Below are positions 5,957-12,822 of a stretch of DNA of 13,774 nt, piece by piece. Every line of letters starts with the position of its first letter. Position 1 is the first letter of the stretch. The stretch is taken from NCBI GenBank assembly GCA_013360825.1, contig JABWAY010000201.1:1-13774 (forward strand). The letters are read 5' to 3'. The notes under the pieces were generated by a model. It saw only the letters and a list, made by a program, of their open reading frames with translations. It did not search any database and was not told the origin of the DNA. Made by a program: the position numbers and the translations under genes. Origin of the DNA: Candidatus Brocadiia bacterium. GTDB taxonomy: Bacteria > Planctomycetota > MHYJ01 > WSZJ01.

Positions 5957-6726
5957 ATGGATCAGGCGCGGGCCGGCTTGCAGAAGCCGGCTCGCGTTGT
6001 TTTCCGGGCGGGGCAGGAGGCCGCACGGGCGGCCGCGGAGCTGATCTGGCCGCCGGTCTGCATGGCGTGCGGAACGCGTCCGGCGGCGGGATTCTGCGAC
6101 CCGTGCCTCCTGGAGACGGTCTCGGGGATCGGGCCGACCTGCGGCCGGTGCGGCCGTCACTTCCGCGTCCCCGGCGCGGCCTGCCGCGACTGCCGGACCG
6201 CGGCGTTCGCGTTCTCGAAGGCCCGCGGCGTCGCGCGCTACCACGGCCTGCTGCGCGCGCTGGTGCGGAGATTCAAGCTCGGCGGCGAGCCGCACCTTGC
6301 GGCGCCGCTGGGCGGCCTCCTCGCCGACCTCGCTGAGCGCGAATGCCCGTCCCCGGATCTCGTGGTCCCCGTCCCGCTCGCGCGCTGGAAGCTCCTCGTC
6401 CGCTCCTCGTCCGGGGATACAACCAGGCGGAACTGCTCGCGGAGCAGGTCGCCCGGAGGCTCCGGCGCCCCCACCTCCCCCGCATCCTGCGCCGCCTCCG
6501 GGCGACCGGAAAACAGGCGTTTCTCACCCGGGAATCCCGGATCGCCAACTCCGCCGGGCTGTTCGCCCCCGTCCGCCCCGTCTTCGGACCCGCGCCCGAC
6601 CTGTCCGGCCGGAGCGTGCTCCTCGTGGACGACGTCGTCACCACCGGGGCGACCGCCAGCGCCTGCGCCGCCGCGCTCCGCCGCCTCGGGGCAAAGGACG
6701 TCGTCGTGCTCGCCGTCGGGCGGTGA
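5957..6726 (+). pseudogene. comF: ComF-family phosphoribosyltransferase-like protein, frame broken by an 11-bp duplication
   Basis: ComF proteins pair an N-terminal zinc ribbon with a type I phosphoribosyltransferase domain and are needed for natural DNA uptake or recombination in several bacteria. Reading from ATG 5957, four Cys-x-x-Cys knuckles are at residues 35/38, 47/50, 62/65 and 76/79. VVPVPLARWKLLVR (136-149) leads into the phosphoribosyltransferase domain. The expected RGYNQAELLAEQVARRL then appears only in another frame, which ends at TGA 6724-6726 and carries the PRPP-binding motif VLLVDDVVTTGAT. The break coincides with a perfect tandem duplication at 6391-6412. Without one copy the gene encodes a continuous 252-residue ComF with WKLLVRGYNQAE restored. 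Left as it is, the first frame runs out of phase through the downstream HEAT gene to 7435, which is not credible as a product. GTG at 5951 is an alternative start; a clear ribosome site is lacking, suggesting coupling to the upstream gene. It is a pseudogene, a switchable gene, or an assembly error. Confidence 0.85.
6391..6412 (+). repeat. Perfect 11-bp tandem duplication inside comF
   Basis: GCTCCTCGTCC occurs twice back to back (6391-6401 and 6402-6412), plus one more shared base. It adds two bases modulo three and splits comF exactly between the conserved VVPVP segment and the RGYNQAELL segment. Seen directly. Confidence 0.95.
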
Positions 6727-6752
6727 GCATACCCCGGTCCTCCCCGGCCCCG

Positions 6753-6776
6753 TGCTACGATGCGGCTTTCAAGGAG
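6753..6776 (+). promoter_or_regulatory. Possible extended -10 element and ribosome site of the HEAT-repeat gene
   Basis: TGCTACGAT (6753-6761) matches the extended -10 form TG-n-TAnnAT. No -35 is apparent at the expected distance. AAGGAG at 6771-6776 is six bases before the ATG and is a strong ribosome site. This would let the HEAT gene be transcribed separately from comF, with a very short leader. The promoter is inference. Confidence 0.35.
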
Positions 6777-6782
6777 ATCCCC

Positions 6783-7331
6783 ATGCACAACGGAGTCAAG
6801 GTCGGCATCGTTCTCGCCCTCGGCGGCCTCGGATACGGGGCCTGGAAACTCTACGTCAACAAGCTCGGCTCGAAGTCCGAGTCCGAACTCTTCGAAATGG
6901 TCGCCGCAGGCGGGGCCAGAGGCTCCGCGGGAGAAAGCGAACTCACCCTCCGCGCGTCCTCCGGCAAGACCGCAGTCGGCGTCTTCCGCGGCCGCCTGAC
7001 CGACCCCTCCCCCGCCGTCCGCATCCTCGCCTGCAGGATCCTCGGGTCGCAGAAGGACAAGGATGCCGCGAAGGGGCTCCTCGCGCTGCTCCAGGACCCG
7101 AAGGAAGACGCCGAGGTGAAGGAGGCGGTCTGCGGCGCATTCGTGAAGATCCGCGTGAAAGAGGCGGTCCCGCCGCTCCTCGCCCACCTCGACTACACCA
7201 GCGAGACCGTCCGCGTCGCCGCGAGCGAAGCCCTCCGCTCCATCACGGGCCAGGCCTACTCCAACAAGGAGCCGGACAAGTGGCGGGAGTGGTGGGAGTC
7301 GAACAAGGCGACGTTCGTGGTGAAGGAGTAG
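6783..7331 (+). CDS. Membrane-anchored HEAT-repeat protein
   Basis: The 182-residue protein has one hydrophobic N-terminal segment (VGIVLALGGLGYGAWKLYV, about 6-24) that looks like a signal anchor. After a linker come two to three HEAT-like helical repeats: about 70-100 (LTDPSPAVRILACRILG), 105-137 (LLALLQDPKEDAEVKEAVCG) and 140-168 (VPPLLAHLDYTSETVRVAAS). The pattern 'D-P-x-x-x-V-R-x-x-A-x-x-x-L-G' is typical of HEAT or PBS-lyase repeats, which form protein-binding scaffolds. No catalytic motif is visible. The C-terminus ends with a Trp-rich helix, KWREWWESNK. The start is fixed by AAGGAG six bases upstream. It follows comF by 56 bases and ends convergently with sufU. The specific role is unknown. 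Confidence 0.82.
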   Translation: MHNGVKVGIVLALGGLGYGAWKLYVNKLGSKSESELFEMVAAGGARGSAGESELTLRASSGKTAVGVFRGRLTDPSPAVRILACRILGSQKDKDAAKGLLALLQDPKEDAEVKEAVCGAFVKIRVKEAVPPLLAHLDYTSETVRVAASEALRSITGQAYSNKEPDKWREWWESNKATFVVKE

Positions 7332-7333
7332 CC

Positions 7334-7356
7334 GCCCGCCGGACTCCGGCCCGGGC
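7334..7356. terminator. GC-rich hairpin in the convergent gap between the HEAT gene and sufU
   Basis: GCCCG (7334-7338) pairs with CGGGC (7352-7356), and inside it CCGG pairs with CCGG around ACT, with a two-base bulge. It fills the 24-base gap between two converging genes, so it could end transcription from both sides. There is no T run on the + strand after it, and no clear one on the - strand, so an intrinsic terminator is uncertain. Confidence 0.3.
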
Positions 7357-7784
7357 TACTTCTTCCCCTTCACGCCTTCCTCGAACGCGCTCCACGCCAG
7401 CAGCGCACATTTCACGCGCACCGGGAACTTCCTGACCCCCTCCAGCGCCACGATGTCGCCGAGCGGGTCGGCCTCGTGCTTCTTCGTCTCGCCGCGCATC
7501 ATCTTCTTGAAGAGTGCGGCGCTGGCCATCGCGTCCGGGAGCGGTTTCCCCTGGAGAATTTCCGTCATGAGCGAGGCGGAGGCCTGGGAGATCGCGCAGC
7601 CGCGCCCGCGGAATTTCACGTCCGAGACCTTTCCGTCCTTGAGCGAGAGGTGGAGCGTGATGTCGTCGCCGCAGAACGGGTTGTTCATGGAGATCGAGAC
7701 GTCCGGCTGCCCGAGTTCGCCGCGGTTCCGGGGAGCCTTGAAGTGCTCCATGATGATTTCCTGGTACAGGCTCTCTAGCGACAT
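7356..7784 (-). CDS. sufU: SufU-type iron-sulfur cluster assembly / sulfur acceptor protein
   Basis: The 142-residue protein belongs to the NifU-N/IscU fold. Conserved ligands are visible: NPFCGD (C38, D40), GRGCAIS (C63) and VKCALLAW (C126). The insertion between the second and third cysteines (FKKMMRGETKKHEADPLGDI) is the hallmark of SufU as opposed to IscU. In Bacillus, SufU binds zinc and accepts persulfide sulfur from SufS for delivery to the SufBCD scaffold. The start overlaps the last ten bases of sufS, and GGGAG lies eight bases before the ATG, so the pair is translationally coupled. No sufB, sufC or sufD is in the window; they must be elsewhere if the pathway is complete. The frame is open upstream of the ATG inside sufS, but that part is not family-like. 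Confidence 0.93.
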   Translation of the reverse strand: MSLESLYQEIIMEHFKAPRNRGELGQPDVSISMNNPFCGDDITLHLSLKDGKVSDVKFRGRGCAISQASASLMTEILQGKPLPDAMASAALFKKMMRGETKKHEADPLGDIVALEGVRKFPVRVKCALLAWSAFEEGVKGKK

Positions 7785-9004
7785 CCGAAGAACTCCCTTG
7801 TGCGCAGGATCGAATCGACCAGAAGGTCGATTTCGGAGGGGAGAGTATACACGCCGAAACTCGCCCGCGCAGTAGCGACCGTGCCGAGGCGGGTCATGAG
7901 GGGCTGGGCGCAGTGGTGTCCCGCGCGGACCGCGAGGCCGTCCTGGTCCAGGCAGGTGGCGAGGTCGTGCGGATGGATCGGGTCGGTGGTGAAGCAGACG
8001 GCGCCCGCGCGGGGTCCGGAGGAGGGCCCGTACATCCGGATCCCGGGGACCTCGGCGAGCCGGCGCCACGCATGGTCGACGAGCGCGGTCTCGTGCGCCT
8101 CCACGGCGTCGAGCCCGAGCGCGGTCAGCCAGTCGATGGCGGCCCCGAGCCCGGCGGCCTCGGCGACGGCGGGGGTCCCGGGCTCAAACCGGTACGGCGC
8201 CTCGCGGAAGGTGGAGCGATCGAGGCGGACCTCCAGGATCGTCTCGCCCCCGACCATGAACGGATCCATCCCGGCGAGGATCTCGGGACGCGCCCAGAGA
8301 ACGCCGATTCCCGTGGGGCCGTACATCTTGTGCGCCGAGAAGGCGTAGAAGTCGCAGCCGATCGCGGCCAGGTCCACCGGCCGGTGCGGCACCGCCTGGG
8401 CGCCGTCGACCAGGCAGAGCGCCCCCACCCGGTGCGCCGCCCGCACCACATCCTCGACCGGATTGACCGTCCCCAGGACGTTCGAGACATGGACGAGCGA
8501 GACCAGTTTCGTCCGGGAACCCAGGAGAGCATCCAGCCGCGACAGGTCCAGCCGCCCGTCGTCGGTGATCGGGATGTGCCGCAGCACGACCCCGCGCTCC
8601 TTCGCCAGCAGATGCCACGGGACAAGGTTCGAATGGTGCTCCATCTCCGTCAGCAGCACCTCGTCCCCCGCCTTGAGAAATTTCCGCCCCCACGCATGGG
8701 CGACCAGATTGATCGCCTCCGTCGTGTTGCGCACGAACACCACACCCTCGGGACCCGGCGCCCCGAGAAACCGCGCCACCTTCTCCCGTACCCCTTCGTA
8801 CATCGCCGTCGCTTCCTCCGACAGCCGGTACGCCCCCCGGTGGACGTTCGCGTTCATCTGTTCGTAGTAGCGCGTCATCGCATCGATCACGGCGCGCGGT
8901 TTCTGCGAGGTCGCCGCCGTGTCCAGATAGACCAGCGGCCTGTCCCCGATCCGGCGGGACAGGATCGGAAACTCGGCGCGAAGGCGGGAGGGGTCGAGGG
9001 CCAT
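7775..9004 (-). CDS. sufS: Cysteine desulfurase, SufS type (group II)
   Basis: The 409-residue PLP enzyme removes sulfur from cysteine, forming alanine and an enzyme persulfide for iron-sulfur cluster assembly. Key features are YLDTAATSQKP at 26-36, the EMEHHSN segment (120-126) with the PLP-stacking histidine, DGAQAVPH (200-207), the PLP lysine K226 in SAHKMYGPTGIG, and the active-site cysteine C365 in RAGHHCAQP, the short-loop form of SufS/CsdA. The length is normal for the family. The ATG gives a complete N-terminus (MALDPSRLRAEFPILSR), but I see no good Shine-Dalgarno sequence before it. The gene lies 56 bases after rlmN and overlaps sufU. SufU is expected to be its sulfur acceptor. Confidence 0.95.
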   Translation of the reverse strand: MALDPSRLRAEFPILSRRIGDRPLVYLDTAATSQKPRAVIDAMTRYYEQMNANVHRGAYRLSEEATAMYEGVREKVARFLGAPGPEGVVFVRNTTEAINLVAHAWGRKFLKAGDEVLLTEMEHHSNLVPWHLLAKERGVVLRHIPITDDGRLDLSRLDALLGSRTKLVSLVHVSNVLGTVNPVEDVVRAAHRVGALCLVDGAQAVPHRPVDLAAIGCDFYAFSAHKMYGPTGIGVLWARPEILAGMDPFMVGGETILEVRLDRSTFREAPYRFEPGTPAVAEAAGLGAAIDWLTALGLDAVEAHETALVDHAWRRLAEVPGIRMYGPSSGPRAGAVCFTTDPIHPHDLATCLDQDGLAVRAGHHCAQPLMTRLGTVATARASFGVYTLPSEIDLLVDSILRTREFFGCR

Positions 9005-9060
9005 TGCGCGGGGATTGTCGCGGGTGGAAGGCCCGGGGGCAAGGCGGGAAGCGTCCGGAG

Positions 9061-10098
9061 TCACGGCAGGGCGCGCGCGCGGAGCTGCCCGCATCCCGCG
9101 GCGATGTCGATTCCCTTTTCCACGCGCACCGTGCTCGGCACGCCGTGGTCCCGGAGAACGGCCTGGAACGCGTCCGACCCGGCCTCCGGAGGTCGCCGCC
9201 AGGGGCCTTCCGCCGTCGGATTCACGGGGATGAGGTTCACATGTCCGTCGGTGCCGGCGAGCAGTTCCCCGAGACGGCGCGCCTGGTCCGGGGAGTCGTT
9301 CGTGCCGGCCAGCAGGACATACTCGTAGAAGACCTTCCGGCCGGTCAGCGCGGAGTACTGCCGGCAGGCGGCGAGCAGGTCGGCGAGCGGATAGCGGCGG
9401 TTGACCGGGAGGATCGCGGCGCGCGTGGCGTCGTCCGCGGCGTGAAGGGAGACGGCGAGGTGGGTCGCGAGGGGCTCCCGCGCGAAACGGAGGATTTCCG
9501 GGACGAGGCCGACCGTGGACACGGTGATGTGTCGCGACCCGATCTGCAGGCCGCGCCCGTCGTTCAGGATCGCGATCGCCTTCATCGTCCGGTCGTAGTT
9601 CGCGAACGGCTCCCCCATCCCCATGAAAACGACGTTCGTGACCTGCGCCTCCTCCGCCCGCGCGATCCGGGCCATGGCGACGACCTGCGCGACGATCTCC
9701 CCCGCTTCCAGGTGCCGCCGGAATCCCTGCTGCCCCGTGGCGCAGAAGGTGCACCCCATCGCGCACCCCGCCTGCGTCGAGACGCAGACCGTCCGCCGGC
9801 GCCGGCGGTGCGCGTCCGCCTCGTACCGCATCAGGACCGTCTCGATCAACTCCCCGTCCCCGAGCCGGTAGAGCAGTTTGTCCGTCGAGCCGTCCGCCGA
9901 GGTCCGCCGCGTCACCACCTCCAGCGGGTCAATGACGTACCGGCCCTCCAGCCCCCGCACCTTCCCGAACCCCGTCCCCCCTTCGCGATGCACCTCCCGG
10001 AACAGCCGCTCCGCCGCGGACTTCGAAACCCCGTGCTCCGCCGCGGCCGCAACGAGCTCGTCGCGCGTCAGGTCGAGGAGGGTGGGAAGCGGGTTCAC
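9061..10098 (-). CDS. rlmN: Dual-specificity 23S rRNA (A2503-C2)/tRNA (A37-C2) methyltransferase RlmN
   Basis: RlmN is a radical-SAM enzyme that methylates C2 of adenine 2503 in 23S rRNA and of adenine 37 in some tRNAs, supporting decoding accuracy. The 345-residue protein has the [4Fe-4S] motif CAMGCTFC (C112, C116, C119), the GMGEP SAM-binding segment (160-164), and both methyl-transfer cysteines: C105 (TVCVSTQAGC) and C336 in AAGCGQLR. No conserved catalytic residue is missing. The start is a GTG at 10098; no in-frame ATG gives a sensible N-terminus and the length then fits the family. The ribosome site is weak. The L,D-transpeptidase gene ends 47 bases upstream on the same strand and sufS begins 56 bases downstream, so these are probably one operon. 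Confidence 0.94.
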   Translation of the reverse strand: MNPLPTLLDLTRDELVAAAAEHGVSKSAAERLFREVHREGGTGFGKVRGLEGRYVIDPLEVVTRRTSADGSTDKLLYRLGDGELIETVLMRYEADAHRRRRRTVCVSTQAGCAMGCTFCATGQQGFRRHLEAGEIVAQVVAMARIARAEEAQVTNVVFMGMGEPFANYDRTMKAIAILNDGRGLQIGSRHITVSTVGLVPEILRFAREPLATHLAVSLHAADDATRAAILPVNRRYPLADLLAACRQYSALTGRKVFYEYVLLAGTNDSPDQARRLGELLAGTDGHVNLIPVNPTAEGPWRRPPEAGSDAFQAVLRDHGVPSTVRVEKGIDIAAGCGQLRARALP

Positions 10099-10145
10099 GG
10101 GGACCGGACGCGTGTGCGTGTTCTCGCCAGGAGGGTGCCGCGATT

Positions 10146-10922
10146 CTACCGCCGCGCCGTCGCGTCCTTCACCGCATGCTCCCTGCCGAGCCTTTCCGCC
10201 AGCCGCCGGTACATGGCCAGGACCCAGGGGTCTTCCTTCCCCGGCATCCAGCCCGGCTCCCTTCGGAAATCCACCGGCGCGATCCAGATGTCGCGCCCCG
10301 ACACCGGCACGTGCGCCAGCAGGCAGAAGACATCCTCGATCGCCGGATCGCCGATCGCCAGGCAGCCGGTCGACACGTCGCCGCCGTGGACCATGACGTC
10401 CGACCCCATCTGCGCCGGAGCGACGACGGCGTGCGAGAAATCCTCCTGGTTCGGGTAGTTCACTCGGACAGCCAGGTGAAAGCCGCTGTTGGGATTGAGT
10501 TCGGACAGCCCGTACATCCCCTCGGGAACCTGCCCGTCCCCGTCGCGCCGCTTCGGCCCAGGCCCCCCCGAGGCGCCGAGGACGGGGTAGGCCGCGGCCG
10601 GCACGAACGGCCCCTCGGGCCCCGCGACCCAGACTTCCAGTCTCCGCTCGCGCTTGAAGGCGAGCAGGCGGACGCGCGCCGGGGGCCAGTCGATCCCGGC
10701 GGCACGGCAGGCGGGGGCGAAGCGGAGTTCCGCCTTCTGCCCGCAGGAGTCGAGAACCTGTTCGACGGTGCGCGGCTCCACGCCGCGGGCGCGCTGGAGC
10801 AGCGACCGGACCGCGCCGGGGTACTTCCACGCCGCACCGCCGAGCCCGAGAGCCCCGACGCCGACCAGAAGGCCCACGGTGAGGACAGGCGAGCCCCGGC
10901 GGCGGCCGAAGATGGTTCGCAT
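10146..10922 (-). CDS. L,D-transpeptidase (YkuD domain, YafK-like)
   Basis: The 258-residue protein begins with a basic stretch and one transmembrane segment (about 13-33, VLTVGLLVGVGALGLGGAAW), so the catalytic domain is probably periplasmic and membrane-tethered. The YkuD motif is VMVHGGDVSTGC, with H179 and nucleophile C187. The pattern H-G-G-x-x-S-x-G-C and the preceding 'PEGMYGLSELNPNSGFHLA' block resemble the YafK/DpaA branch, whose E. coli member cuts the Braun lipoprotein-peptidoglycan link; others form 3-3 cross-links. Which of these applies cannot be seen from sequence. The start at ATG has GAAAGG nine bases upstream. The gene follows the nucleotidyltransferase by 83 bases and precedes rlmN by 47. 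Confidence 0.9.
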   Translation of the reverse strand: MRTIFGRRRGSPVLTVGLLVGVGALGLGGAAWKYPGAVRSLLQRARGVEPRTVEQVLDSCGQKAELRFAPACRAAGIDWPPARVRLLAFKRERRLEVWVAGPEGPFVPAAAYPVLGASGGPGPKRRDGDGQVPEGMYGLSELNPNSGFHLAVRVNYPNQEDFSHAVVAPAQMGSDVMVHGGDVSTGCLAIGDPAIEDVFCLLAHVPVSGRDIWIAPVDFRREPGWMPGKEDPWVLAMYRRLAERLGREHAVKDATARR

Positions 10923-11005
10923 CCGGGTCCGCCTTTCAGGGGAGAGCCACCCTGTTCATCGGGTCGCCGGGCCGGATTCTGAACCCTGACTTTCCGGAAT
11001 TTCCC

Positions 11006-12163
11006 TCAGGGGGCCGCGGGGACGGACTTGAGCGCCTCCGGGGGCGGCCCCAGGAAGGCGCGGCGGACGGCGCGGGTGACGGTGGAACAGAGCCCGCGGG
11101 TCCCCCAGATCGTGCGATAGGTGGCCAGCACCGTCCCGGCAAACGCACAGGGGCCGGCGGGAAGCGACCGGGTGCGGGCGACGCGCCGGAAGTTCCACCA
11201 CTGGTCCGCCACCACCTGCGCCGCCGTGCGCCGCGGGTCGCCGTGGCGGAAGAGAAACGCGAGGAGGCGCTGTTCGTCCCGGTCCGGGTCGGGGCCGTCC
11301 GGGGCGGCTTCGGGGGGAAGCGCGGCGGTCATGAGGCAGGCCCAGCGGAGCGAACGGCGCGCGGCGGCCCCGATCCCCCACGCACCCGCCCTGGCATGGA
11401 GCGCAGCCCAGTCGAAGCGGCCGTCGCGGGATCGGAGGAGCGCGACCAGGTCCACGACCCAGCGGAGCGCGGCGTGGGGATCGGGACGGAGCCCGTGGGC
11501 GACCGCGAGGAGCGCGAGGTCGACCGGGTCCGGGAACAGGGCGGGGGTCCCGTTGACCGTCCCCGGCACCGCCCGTGCCCTGACTCCCTCCCACGCCCCC
11601 GGCGTTCCTTCGAACGGGAGCGGCTTCCAGTGGAGGTCGATCGCCGCTCCCGACGTGTGGGTGAACGGAACGGCGTGGAGGAAAGGTCGGACGCGCGGCG
11701 GTGGGTCGGCGTGTTTGGGAGTCCAGCCATCCTCCCGGAGAATCCGCCAGGCGTCCGCGAGCCGGTCTTCGGGGACCAGGAGGTCGGCGTCGAACATGAC
11801 GCGGGCGCCTCGGTCGCCGTGGCAGAGGAGGAGAAGGGGGAGTCCTTTCAGCGCGACGCAGGGGACCCCCGCGCTGCTGAACAGCGCCAGGACGCGGGCC
11901 GCGGCGCGGAGCGTGAGCTCGTTGCGGGCCCAGGACCAGCGCCAGATGCCGGCGAGGCGGGATTCCTCGGCGCCGAGCGCGCCGGAGCCGCGCAGCCGGG
12001 AGTAGACCGTGGCGAGGAGAGCGAAGGAGGAGGCGTCGATGTGGGCGAGGTCGCGTCCCTTCGCCCAGGCCGTCCAGGCGGCGCCGGCGTCCTCCTTCGC
12101 GGCCGTGGCGGCCCGGATCAGCAGGTCGGCGCCCTCGGGGGGCTCGGGGAACGCGAAGTTCAC
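11006..12163 (-). CDS. Nucleotidyltransferase family protein (PF14907-like)
   Basis: The 385-residue protein shows the features of the 'uncharacterised nucleotidyltransferase' family: ALKGLPLLLL (about 104-113), the metal-binding Asp-x-Asp in RVMFDADLLVPED (D125, D127), and a third acidic site in AIDLHWK (D176). The C-terminal half is helical and variable, as usual in this family. Members are found in capsule or polysaccharide loci and in some ribosomally made peptide clusters; the substrate is generally unknown, so I infer only NTP-dependent transfer of a nucleotide or phosphate-type group. The GTG start overlaps the upstream glycosyltransferase stop in a GTGA arrangement, and GGAG lies seven bases before it, so translation is coupled. 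This coupling argues that it works on the same product as the two glycosyltransferases. Confidence 0.82.
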   Translation of the reverse strand: MNFAFPEPPEGADLLIRAATAAKEDAGAAWTAWAKGRDLAHIDASSFALLATVYSRLRGSGALGAEESRLAGIWRWSWARNELTLRAAARVLALFSSAGVPCVALKGLPLLLLCHGDRGARVMFDADLLVPEDRLADAWRILREDGWTPKHADPPPRVRPFLHAVPFTHTSGAAIDLHWKPLPFEGTPGAWEGVRARAVPGTVNGTPALFPDPVDLALLAVAHGLRPDPHAALRWVVDLVALLRSRDGRFDWAALHARAGAWGIGAAARRSLRWACLMTAALPPEAAPDGPDPDRDEQRLLAFLFRHGDPRRTAAQVVADQWWNFRRVARTRSLPAGPCAFAGTVLATYRTIWGTRGLCSTVTRAVRRAFLGPPPEALKSVPAAP

Positions 12164-12822
12164 GGCAACGCTCCGGGGGGCCGGCGCCGCCGCTCGAGAG
12201 CCGCCCGGACCGCCTTCAGGTAGGCGTCCTGCGGATTCGCGCGCGCTGCCTGCCCGGCATGGACGCGCCGTTCACAGACGACGGCGTCGACGGCGGCCGA
12301 CCTCACGCCGGCGTCCAGGACCCGGCTGTACCACTCCACGGCATCCGCTCCCGCGAACCCGGCGCCGAATCCTCCCGACCGTTCGAACGCGGCGCGGCGG
12401 ATCAGGATCGCCCCCGGGATCGGCGCCGCGGCGGGCGGACGGACGGGAACGGACCCGTCGGAGAATTCGCGGATCAGGCCGTAGACCAGCTCCAGCCCCG
12501 GCTCGGCCGCGAGTTTCGAGAGCCGGACGCTCAGCGACCCCGCGGGCATCCGGTCGTCCGCATCCTGGAAGGCGATCAGCGTTCCCGTCGCCTCCCTGAC
12601 CCCGCGGTCCCGCGCCGGCCCCGCGCCGGCAGGGGCCTGCCGGAAGACACGGACCTCCGGGAACCCGGCCGCCACCTCCGCCGACCCGTCCCGCGATCCG
12701 TCGTCCACCACGACCACGTCGAGCGGCCGGACATCCTGCGCCAGCACGCTCTCCAGCGCTTCCCCGATGTAGGCCGCCTGGTCGCGCACCGCGATCACGA
12801 CGCTCACCCGCTCAGCGCCCAT
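12160..12822 (-). CDS. Family 2 glycosyltransferase (second of a tandem pair)
   Basis: The 220-residue protein has a GT-A fold: VSVVIAVRDQAAYIGEALES at the N-terminus, the nucleotide-sugar Asp-Asp-Gly at 40-42 (VVVVDDGSRDGS), and the metal-binding QDADD at 86-90. A later DAVEWYSRVLDAG corresponds to the acceptor-side motif. No membrane segment is seen, so the enzyme is probably cytoplasmic. It transfers an unknown sugar to an unknown acceptor. It is homologous to the gene just upstream with which it overlaps by 11 bases. The start has an excellent ribosome site, AAGGAGG followed by a G run. Its own stop overlaps the nucleotidyltransferase start. Confidence 0.9.
   Translation of the reverse strand: MGAERVSVVIAVRDQAAYIGEALESVLAQDVRPLDVVVVDDGSRDGSAEVAAGFPEVRVFRQAPAGAGPARDRGVREATGTLIAFQDADDRMPAGSLSVRLSKLAAEPGLELVYGLIREFSDGSVPVRPPAAAPIPGAILIRRAAFERSGGFGAGFAGADAVEWYSRVLDAGVRSAAVDAVVCERRVHAGQAARANPQDAYLKAVRAALERRRRPPGALP

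Noticed and set aside
6413..7435. Out-of-frame continuation of comF through the HEAT gene
   Set aside because: The sequence after 6412 is Arg/Pro-rich shadow coding, antagonistic to two clear proteins in other frames.
7785..8069. N-terminal extension of SufU into sufS
   Set aside because: SufU proteins begin near MSLESLYQEI; the extension overlaps the conserved end of SufS in another frame.
9005..9766. N-terminal extension of SufS
   Set aside because: It reads rlmN in a wrong frame; no SufS-like sequence is present before MALDPS.
11121..12223. Long + strand frames opposite the nucleotidyltransferase
   Set aside because: They are antisense, have skewed Arg/Gly/Glu composition, and show no motif.
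12604..12626. GC-rich imperfect repeat CGCGCCGGC in the second glycosyltransferase
   Set aside because: The reading frame and conserved GPARDRGVREATG block are undisturbed, so it is just coding sequence of high GC content.
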